A stretch of 32,862 bases of DNA from Clostridiales bacterium (lineage in GTDB: Bacteria; Bacillota; Clostridia; Lachnospirales; Lachnospiraceae): assembly GCA_012518975.1 (NCBI GenBank), contig JAAYRC010000206.1, forward strand, positions 1-32,862, in the 5' to 3' direction. Both the position numbers and the translations under genes were made by a program. Each line of letters opens with the position of its first letter. Position 1 is the first letter of the stretch. The notes under the pieces were generated by a model that was given only the letters and a program-made list of their open reading frames with translations, did no database searches and was not told the DNA's origin. Shown here one piece after another: positions 19,327 through 26,683 of the stretch.

Positions 19327-19380
19327 TGCTCCTCCAAATCTTGCTACTTTGTATTGAAGTTATCAAGGCTTGGAGGAGCA
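19327..19380. terminator. Hairpin, probable terminator of the cotF-like gene
   Basis: TGCTCCTCCAA ... TTGGAGGAGCA; minus-strand read-through gives a stem flanked by T-rich sequence (ATTTTTATTTTTG side on +: CAAAAATAAAA). Confidence 0.55.
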
Positions 19381-19428
19381 AAAATAAAATGTGTAGTTTT
19401 TGAAATGTAAATGCAGTGACTAATGAAT

Positions 19429-19938
19429 TTAATACATTCCCTTGCTTTGCATGTAGGAAAATATTTGTTCCCCATGCTTTTGTTCTTCTTTTTGGATATG
19501 GTTTAATACATCCCTAACTTGTGCGCTCTTGCATTCAAAAATTGTAGTGTCATAGGTGCTTGATACATATTTTTCGGTACTTAGCATATCAATACACATG
19601 TCCTTATCGGAAGCTTTAAAAGGATTGTTAGGAGATTGGTCGATGGAAGCCTGCTGTGACATAGGCATAGACCCTGTATTTTGTCCAGTTTGTTGTTGCC
19701 CTGTTTGCTGTTGTGAACTTTGGCCAGCCATAGAAGGAACTTGTCCATTCAGTAATTGGTTAATTGTTTGGAGATGCTCTCTTTCCTTTTGTGCAATGTT
19801 CCTAAAAATGGTTTTAAGCTGAGAATCTACAGCTAGATTAGCATAGTTATCATATTTAAGTATGCATTGCTCTTCATGGGTTTTTTGGTCCTGCAAAAGC
19901 AGTTGCTCTTTTGTAGATAATGTCACATTTGTAATCAT
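19429..19938 (-). CDS. CotF-like spore coat protein
   Basis: LSTKEQLLLQDQKTHEEQCILKYDNYANLAVD...LSTEKYVSSTYDTTIFECKSAQVRDVLNHIQKEEQKHGEQIFSYMQSKGMY. ATG at 19938 has GAGGTG RBS; the track start is an upstream GTG. Confidence 0.85.
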   Translation of the reverse strand: MITNVTLSTKEQLLLQDQKTHEEQCILKYDNYANLAVDSQLKTIFRNIAQKEREHLQTINQLLNGQVPSMAGQSSQQQTGQQQTGQNTGSMPMSQQASIDQSPNNPFKASDKDMCIDMLSTEKYVSSTYDTTIFECKSAQVRDVLNHIQKEEQKHGEQIFSYMQSKGMY

Positions 19939-20017
19939 ATTTATCACCTCATAGCATAGTATTTCTAGTAAATTAAAAACTATCCAAATATATTTGGATA
20001 ATTTTTAGGCTAAGATC

Positions 20018-20452
20018 TTATTTATTTGGGTCCATTACAGTAATCTCATTACGATTAATGGACTTATCACATTGTGGGCAATAGTATTTCAACTCGATAT
20101 TATGACCGCATCCTGAATGGATAAGTTGTTTGTGACATTTTTTCAGATTTCTTTCTCCCCATAATATTATACTATTAAATACATCAGTCAAATCAAGACC
20201 GCTTTTAGTTAAGAAATACCGGTATCTAGGAGGGTGGGACTGGTAAAGTTCTGAACCTATAAGTTCATCCTCCTCTAGGGATTTTAACCTATGGGAGAGT
20301 AGATTAGTTGGAATCCCTTCTAATCTTTGTAGGATTTCGGTATAGGTATTATAGCCCATCATAAGTTGACGAAGGATTAGTAGGGTCCATTTGTCTCCTA
20401 TTATATTGAGTGTTTGTGCTATATTACAGGGAAGATTATATAGGTTTTTCAT
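20018..20452 (-). CDS. HxlR family transcriptional regulator with Cys-rich C-terminal tail
   Basis: CNIAQTLNIIGDKWTLLILRQLMMGYNTYTEILQRLEGIPTNLLSHRLKSLEEDELI; tail CGHNIELKYYCPQCDKSI. ATG 20452 is preceded by GGAG. Confidence 0.9.
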   Translation of the reverse strand: MKNLYNLPCNIAQTLNIIGDKWTLLILRQLMMGYNTYTEILQRLEGIPTNLLSHRLKSLEEDELIGSELYQSHPPRYRYFLTKSGLDLTDVFNSIILWGERNLKKCHKQLIHSGCGHNIELKYYCPQCDKSINRNEITVMDPNK

Positions 20453-20504
20453 AATAGTCTCCATTCAGCTGCTTATAGGTGGCAGCAAGTTATTATAGTA
20501 TATA

Positions 20505-21881
20505 TTAATTAGTGAAATCTAAGGTTTCTTGTATAACGTTATCCATCATATCCTTTGTAAGCATAGCAGGGACATATCCATAGACGTTACCATTTTTATC
20601 AATAAGGAAGGTGGTTGGGAAGGCATTGATATAATACTCTCTTAATAAGTCTCCTGTCTCATCAAAAACAACAGGAAAGCTATAGTTATTATCATCTAGG
20701 AAAGCAATTATATCCTCCTTGCTTTCGTCAGCATTGTTAGGATAAGCAGAACTTGATGGGTTTGCTACTCCTAGAATAATTACATCCTCATTATTCTCAC
20801 CGTATTCCTTATAAATCTTCTCAATATCAGGCATCTCCCTTACGCAGGGCGGACACCAGGTGGCCCAGAAGTTTAAGAATACTACCTTGCCCTTATAGTC
20901 AGATAGGGTATGAATGTTACCGTATTGGTCGGTCAAGCTAAAATCTATAGCAGGAAATACATCCTCTTGTGGAGCTTTGTCCTCGTGGTCTGCTTGATCA
21001 TTATTAGTGTCTTCCTTGTTAATTATGTCCTCTGTATTATCAGGGACCTGGCTATCTATATTTGATGGACTATTATTATCAGGGGACTCTTCTCCTGTAC
21101 TAGATGAATCGTCTTTGGTCTGACTATTAGAGCTTCCAAAAGGTTGTGACACTTTATTAAGGTATTTTGATATACCATTCATCCAACCTGTAAATGTCAT
21201 AATACCTATTATAATAAGTAGGATGCCACCAATTTTTACAGTGTATTTTAAAAGCTTTTGTTTTGCTTTTAAGAAGCTAAGTACCTGGGTGGTAAATAGG
21301 CCTATTAGTAAAAATGGTATTACAAAGCCTAGTGAATATAGGATAATAAGTAGATTTGCAATCATGCTACTTTTTGCACTAGAAGCTAAAATAAGTACAG
21401 AGGATAAAGCTGGACCTACACAAGGTGTCCATGCAAAGCTGAAGGTAAAGCCCATTAAAAAAGCTATTAATGGATTCATTTTACTGATATTTATGTTTAG
21501 ACGGATTTTTCTTTCCTTCTTAAGAACTTTAAAATCAAAGAGTCCAACTTGATAAAGACCCAGAACTGTAATTATAATACCACCAATTCTAGTAAATAGG
21601 ATTTGATTTTTATTAAAGAAGCTTCCAAGGGCTGTAAAAGCCATTCCTAATAGAAAGAAAGCAAAGGATATCCCCATAACAAAGAATACAGTATGAAGAA
21701 ATACTGTTGATTTTTTGTATGTTATAGTTCCTTCTTCATCTATCTGTTTAGCATTACCGGCTAGGTAACTCATATAAATAGGGATTAGAGGAATTACACA
21801 GGGAGATAAAAAGGATATTAAACCCTCTAGAAACACTAATAAATAACTTATATTACTTAAAGATACAAGATTTTCGAACAT
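20505..21881 (-). CDS. CcdA-type membrane protein fused to a TlpA/thioredoxin-like domain
   Basis: CcdA motifs FLSPCVIPLIPIYMSYLAG and FAWTPCVGPALSSVL; acidic linker; thioredoxin FLNFWATWCPPCVREMPD. ATG 21881 follows AAGGAGAC. Confidence 0.93.
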   Translation of the reverse strand: MFENLVSLSNISYLLVFLEGLISFLSPCVIPLIPIYMSYLAGNAKQIDEEGTITYKKSTVFLHTVFFVMGISFAFFLLGMAFTALGSFFNKNQILFTRIGGIIITVLGLYQVGLFDFKVLKKERKIRLNINISKMNPLIAFLMGFTFSFAWTPCVGPALSSVLILASSAKSSMIANLLIILYSLGFVIPFLLIGLFTTQVLSFLKAKQKLLKYTVKIGGILLIIIGIMTFTGWMNGISKYLNKVSQPFGSSNSQTKDDSSSTGEESPDNNSPSNIDSQVPDNTEDIINKEDTNNDQADHEDKAPQEDVFPAIDFSLTDQYGNIHTLSDYKGKVVFLNFWATWCPPCVREMPDIEKIYKEYGENNEDVIILGVANPSSSAYPNNADESKEDIIAFLDDNNYSFPVVFDETGDLLREYYINAFPTTFLIDKNGNVYGYVPAMLTKDMMDNVIQETLDFTN

Positions 21882-22075
21882 AGATTGTCTCCTTTTCTTT
21901 AATATACTTTTTAAAATAATATCAAAACGCAACATTTACCACTTAGATATGGAAGTAATTGCAACTATTTTATCATTTGGACTTTACTAAGTCAAGTGAC
22001 TTTACAAATTAAAGTTACACATATAATTCATCATTAGATTATTTAGAAACCTATAAGTATAAATCACATAAAGAT

Positions 22076-22104
22076 TTGACATATATAATATATCATGATA
22101 ATAT
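22076..22104 (+). promoter_or_regulatory. Sigma-A-type promoter of marR-degV
   Basis: TTGACA (22076-22081), 17-bp spacer, TAATAT (22099-22104). Confidence 0.75.
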
Positions 22105-22152
22105 ACTTCTATTATTTTAATTAAAATATTTTAATTAAAATAATAGAAGTAT
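22103..22152. repeat. Perfect 50-bp palindrome, candidate MarR operator or 5'UTR hairpin
   Basis: ATACTTCTATTATTTTAATTAAAAT|ATTTTAATTAAAATAATAGAAGTAT; overlaps the -10 and probable start site. Confidence 0.9.
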
Positions 22153-22166
22153 TAAGGGAGGAAACT

Positions 22167-22592
22167 ATGCTAGAGAAAGAATTTGAGAGGCTGTATTACA
22201 AGTTTCGGGCTAATTATTGTAAGAATTTGTTTGCAAGTGTAAAGGAAGGAAGTTTGAGTGCTACAGATTCATACTGTCTAGAGGTTATTTTCTTATTAGA
22301 TGGACCTACAGTAAATGAGTTTGCAGACTATATAAGTACCTCCTTACCAAATGCCTCATATCGAATTAATAAGCTGATAGAGAAGGGATATGTTAGAAAG
22401 CAAGTTTCAGAATATGATAAACGAGAATATATTCTTGAGGTTACTGATGAATTTCTTAATCGATATGGTGCCAATACTAGCTTTAATAGTAAATTAATGG
22501 CCGGTATTAGAGAACAATTTACTGATGATGAAATCTACGTGCTAGAAGGCATGATTAAGAGAATTGTAGAAGATATTATGGAGAATAAATAA
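22167..22592 (+). CDS. MarR family transcriptional regulator
   Basis: Winged-helix pattern GPTVNEFADYISTSLPNASYRINKLIEKGYVRKQVSEYDKREYILEVT; RBS GGGAGGAAAC. Confidence 0.85.
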   Translation: MLEKEFERLYYKFRANYCKNLFASVKEGSLSATDSYCLEVIFLLDGPTVNEFADYISTSLPNASYRINKLIEKGYVRKQVSEYDKREYILEVTDEFLNRYGANTSFNSKLMAGIREQFTDDEIYVLEGMIKRIVEDIMENK

Positions 22593-22606
22593 GAGGGAGA
22601 AAATTT

Positions 22607-23449
22607 ATGGGGATTAGAATTATTGTGGATTCAACATCGGATATCAGTGCAGACCAAGCATCTAGGATGAATATAACTATAGTTCCATTAAAGGTTATAT
22701 TTGGAGATAAGGAATATAGAGAGGGGGAAGAAATTTCTATAGATGAGTTTTATGAAAAGCTGGTCAAGTCAGAAAGTCTTCCTACAACCTCGCAACCTGC
22801 TCCTGATGATTTTTTAAGATATTTTAAAGAAGCTAAGTCAGCAGGTGATAAGGTAATTGTATTAGTTATAGGTAGTAAATTAAGCGGCACATTTCAAAGT
22901 GCAGTTATAGCAAAGGAAATGGTTGATTATGAGGATATTTATGTGATCGACAGCAAGACTTCAACATGCTCTCTTAGGATTCTTGTAGAGCGGGCTGTTG
23001 ACCTAAGAGATAAAGGGGTAGATGCCCAAGAGATAGTAGCAAAACTTATGGACCTAAAAGAACGGACTGTTCTTATTGGTTTGGTAGACACTTTAGAGTA
23101 TCTTCATAAAGGAGGACGGCTTTCCAAATCCTCTGCCTTAATAGGTACCCTGCTTAAGTTCAAGCCGATAATTGCTTTAAAGGATGGAACCATAGGTCTT
23201 ATTGCAAAGGAACGAGGGGTACAGAAAGGGATTACAAGGTTAATAGAAGCTGTTTCAGAGATGGGAGAGGTTGATATGGATTTTCCTGTGTATTTGGGAT
23301 ATGCTCAGCATGATGATAGGTGTAAGCGACTTAGAGAAAAGTTGGCTTCAACCCTAGGTCTAAGTAATATTACAATGTATCCAGTAGGATGTGTTATAGG
23401 TACCCATGTAGGCCCTGGAGCTTGTATTTTAACATATGTAAAGAAATAA
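22607..23449 (+). CDS. DegV family protein (fatty-acid-binding fold)
   Basis: IIVDSTSDISADQA, TSQPAPDDF, IGSKLSGTFQSA, VIDSKTSTCSL, LEYLHKGGRLSKSSALIG, HVGPGA. Confidence 0.95.
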   Translation: MGIRIIVDSTSDISADQASRMNITIVPLKVIFGDKEYREGEEISIDEFYEKLVKSESLPTTSQPAPDDFLRYFKEAKSAGDKVIVLVIGSKLSGTFQSAVIAKEMVDYEDIYVIDSKTSTCSLRILVERAVDLRDKGVDAQEIVAKLMDLKERTVLIGLVDTLEYLHKGGRLSKSSALIGTLLKFKPIIALKDGTIGLIAKERGVQKGITRLIEAVSEMGEVDMDFPVYLGYAQHDDRCKRLREKLASTLGLSNITMYPVGCVIGTHVGPGACILTYVKK

Positions 23450-23474
23450 TTATTTATAAATAAATTTAAACTAT

Positions 23475-23516
23475 AAACTTCAGTCGTAATTTAAGTTCGG
23501 CTGGAGTTTTGTTTTA
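23475..23516 (+). terminator. Intrinsic terminator after degV
   Basis: AAACTTCAGTCG-N11-CGGCTGGAGTTT (two G-T wobbles) then TTTTGTTTT-like tract. Confidence 0.75.
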
Positions 23517-23577
23517 TGCTGTGATAATATGAAATGGTATAAACCACTGAAAATTACGAATGGAGGTAAACTGATTT

Positions 23578-25146
23578 ATGGAGAAGAGAGTTAGTAACCC
23601 AATATTACCAGGCTTTTATCCTGACCCATCAATCTGTAGGGTGGGTGAGGATTATTATATGGTAACCTCGACCTTTGCATATTTTCCGGGAGTACCGATT
23701 TTTCATAGTAAGGATCTTGTTAATTGGAAACAAATAGGTAATATACTAGATCGTGAAGAACAACTGAACCTAATTGGAGCAAGTCACTCGGGTGGCATAT
23801 TTGCACCTACTATACGTTACCATGAGGGAATATTTTATATGGTAACAACGAATGTAACCCATGGTGGGAATTTTATTGTAACAGCAAAGGATCCAGCGGG
23901 TCCTTGGTCTAATCCATATTTTATTGAGGGAGCTTATGGAATCGATCCGTCATTATTCTTTGATGACGATGGCAGGTGTTATATTACTGGTACAAAGGGT
24001 CGTAGAGAAGGAGAAAGATATTACGGAGATAATGAGATATGGCTTCAAGAAATTGATGTTGAGAATATGAAGCTGGTAGGAGAATCTGTTGCTATATGGC
24101 ATGGTGCCCTTAGAAATGTAGTTTGGCCAGAGGCACCCCATATTTATAAAAAGGACGGTAGATACTACCTACTAATAGCCGAGGCAGGAACAGCTCATGC
24201 TCATGCAGTTACAGTTGCATCCTCTGAAAAAATTATGGAACCCTTTACTGGTTACAATTGTAATCCTATCCTTACTCATAGGCATCTTGGCCTTGACTAC
24301 CCCATAGTTAACGTGGGCCATGGAGACCTGGTTGAGACTCAAAATGGGGAATGGTACATGGTGGTTTTAGCTTCTCGTACATATGGTGGCTATTATAGAA
24401 ACCTTGGTAGAGAGACCTTCCTTGTGCCTGTAGAGTGGGAGGGAGGCTGGCCTCTTATTAATAGAGGAATTGGCCTAATAGAATCAAGTGTAAAGTTTCC
24501 TAACCTTCCATATACTCCAGTAGAGCCCATAGCCGAAAAAGAGGACTTTGATGGAGGCAAGCTTCCTTTTCATTTTATATATCTTAGAAATCCTATACAA
24601 TCAAACTATAGGCTTGATGAAAGACCTGGACACCTTCGCATGAAGCTTTCAGCTGAAAAACTTACAGAGCTTGTAAGTCCTACATATGTTGGTGTTAGAC
24701 AAACAGCTATGAGTTTTGAATTTGAGGCTATGATGGAGTTTGACCCCTTAAATGACAATGAAGAGGCAGGAATTGCAATAATTCAAAATCAAGATTATAA
24801 TTACCGCCTCGTAAAGATGAAAAGGGGAGAGGATAAGCTTATACGACTGATTAAGTGTTGTGATGGCAAGGAAGAGGTTCTTGCTGAGGCTATAGATAGT
24901 AATCAGGATAGCCGTAAAAGGCAGATACAGCTTCGTATAAGGGCAGACTTGCAGGATTTGACCTTTTCTTATAGCTATGACAATCAGTCTTACCATATCT
25001 TAAAATCTGGTGTGGACGCAAGAATCCTAAGCACTGATGTGGCAGGAGGCTTTGTTGGAAATACAATGGGCCTATATTGTTCTTCAAATGGTCTTGATAG
25101 TAGTAACTATGCTGATTTTGATTGGATTAAATATAAAAACATTTAA
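23578..25146 (+). CDS. Glycoside hydrolase family 43 beta-xylosidase / alpha-L-arabinofuranosidase
   Basis: NPILPGFYPDPSICRVGEDYYMVTSTFAYFPGVPIFHSKDLVNWKQIG; IDPSLFFDDDGRCYITGT; NVGHGDLVETQNGEWYMV; no signal peptide. Confidence 0.93.
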   Translation: MEKRVSNPILPGFYPDPSICRVGEDYYMVTSTFAYFPGVPIFHSKDLVNWKQIGNILDREEQLNLIGASHSGGIFAPTIRYHEGIFYMVTTNVTHGGNFIVTAKDPAGPWSNPYFIEGAYGIDPSLFFDDDGRCYITGTKGRREGERYYGDNEIWLQEIDVENMKLVGESVAIWHGALRNVVWPEAPHIYKKDGRYYLLIAEAGTAHAHAVTVASSEKIMEPFTGYNCNPILTHRHLGLDYPIVNVGHGDLVETQNGEWYMVVLASRTYGGYYRNLGRETFLVPVEWEGGWPLINRGIGLIESSVKFPNLPYTPVEPIAEKEDFDGGKLPFHFIYLRNPIQSNYRLDERPGHLRMKLSAEKLTELVSPTYVGVRQTAMSFEFEAMMEFDPLNDNEEAGIAIIQNQDYNYRLVKMKRGEDKLIRLIKCCDGKEEVLAEAIDSNQDSRKRQIQLRIRADLQDLTFSYSYDNQSYHILKSGVDARILSTDVAGGFVGNTMGLYCSSNGLDSSNYADFDWIKYKNI

Positions 25147-25186
25147 AGTACTAGCTAATATGTATATTAGTTTGGCGTAAAAACTT

Positions 25187-25243
25187 AGTATGGGCTGCCA
25201 TATAATACAAAAAGATGTTTTGTATTATATGGCAGCCCATACT
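25187..25243. terminator. Perfect 26-bp stem hairpin between convergent genes
   Basis: AGTATGGGCTGCCATATAATACAAAA-AGATG-TTTTGTATTATATGGCAGCCCATACT. Confidence 0.75.
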
Positions 25244-25276
25244 TATTTCGATTAGAACCTTATTTTAATTAGAAGC

Positions 25277-26176
25277 TTATTTTGTATTCATCATATGAAT
25301 GCTGTTTTTAACACGATTGCGCTGCTGATAAAGATTCTTAAATTCTGTAGGTGTACATTCTTTAAAACTTTTAAATACGCGGTTGAAGGTAGATATACTT
25401 GAAAAACCTGATCTCATAGCCACCTCAGTAATGGATAGGTTGGGATTAAGTAAAAGTTTTTCTGCTTCTTTAACACGCCTTTGGTTTAGATAATCATAGA
25501 AGGAGATGTTGGTAAATTGCTTAAAAAGTCTTGAAAAATGAAATTTACTAAACCCAGCCACATCAGCAATCGTATCCAAGGAGATATCCTCCATATAATT
25601 TTCGTTTATGTAATCAAATATCAGGTTGAACTTTTCAATGTATTCCTTTTGCTTGTTCAATTTCACATCAGGAAATATGTTCTCGGTATTCATATATTTA
25701 CGGCCTAATACCACGAACATTTTGATAATGAGTGAATAGATGGCTATTTCCTTTAAGGTGTTATCGCTGTTATACTCAAGTGTGATTTCATCAAAGATGG
25801 TTCTAAGCATTTCATTAGTCTTGTTAGTATTTCGAATGGTTATAAGCCTGGGCTGATTTAGAACTGTAAAGATATTAGTTATGCCCTTAAGGCTACTTAT
25901 TAAGGAGTAGTCAAACAATAAAATCCATCTTGAACCATCACTAGGAGCAACAAGCTCATGAAGTTCTCCGGGAGGGATTATAAGAATATCTCCTTCCTGT
26001 AGATGATAAGTGGTCTTTCCTATTACCACCGAATATACGTTGTTAATAGGCATTATTATTTCAATTGCAGTATGCCAATGGGGAGAGAAGTTGGCATTCT
26101 CCTTATTGACATGGAGCAAAATAGGTGAGTCGTCCCTATAATCTACCTTCTCATAAACACCATCTAAAATTCTCAT
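25277..26176 (-). CDS. AraC family regulator with N-terminal cupin domain
   Basis: HWHTAIEIIMPINNVYSVVIG...LIIPPGELHEL; two C-terminal HTH: DTIADVAGFSKFHFSRLFKQFTNISFYDYLNQRRVKEAEKLLLNPNLSITEVAMRSGFSSISTFNRVFKSFKECTPTEFK. Start could be 26185. Confidence 0.93.
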   Translation of the reverse strand: MRILDGVYEKVDYRDDSPILLHVNKENANFSPHWHTAIEIIMPINNVYSVVIGKTTYHLQEGDILIIPPGELHELVAPSDGSRWILLFDYSLISSLKGITNIFTVLNQPRLITIRNTNKTNEMLRTIFDEITLEYNSDNTLKEIAIYSLIIKMFVVLGRKYMNTENIFPDVKLNKQKEYIEKFNLIFDYINENYMEDISLDTIADVAGFSKFHFSRLFKQFTNISFYDYLNQRRVKEAEKLLLNPNLSITEVAMRSGFSSISTFNRVFKSFKECTPTEFKNLYQQRNRVKNSIHMMNTK

Positions 26177-26683
26177 TATAATCACGACCTCTCTTTAGTA
26201 ATGGTAATATAATAAATGTCTAATAATAAGGATAGGAAAGAATTACAATTAATAAATATTGCTATAATAGGCCAAAAATATAAGTAGATATTGCTATTAA
26301 AGTTTTATCTAGACATATATTTGATTTTCATAATTAGCAGAGTATTTGAGGCTTTTTACTTAATGATAGCAATACATTTCCATATAATATTAATACATTA
26401 CCAGTGATTTGTAAACATTTTATTATTTATATTAGGTAAAAACATGAAACTTATATTATTGTATATAAAAACATCGCAATAGATGACATACAAATAGCAA
26501 GTATTGATAGGTAAGAAAGCAAAAAGTGAGATAGACTAATACTATAGTAATTCTTATATACTTTATGCTTCATATTTGGGCTTAATATATAATTGCCAGT
26601 AATTAGTATTGATAAGAGAAGAAACACTATAAGCAATCTTGGGTATTATGATTGCGGATATTAATAATACAGGAGGAATTATA

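Noticed and set aside
19680-19735. Short CAG/TTG-like repeat coding QQQTGQQQTGQ in the CotF-like gene
   Set aside because: Simple low-complexity linker between two helical halves; common in coat proteins and not evidence of a special repeat system.
21223-21552. 109-aa plus-strand ORF inside the ccdA fusion gene
   Set aside because: Mirror of transmembrane-coding sequence, no independent support.
26451-26636. 61-aa hydrophobic minus-strand ORF in the araC-GH3 gap
   Set aside because: No convincing RBS seen, AT-rich low-information sequence; kept as regulatory intergenic DNA.
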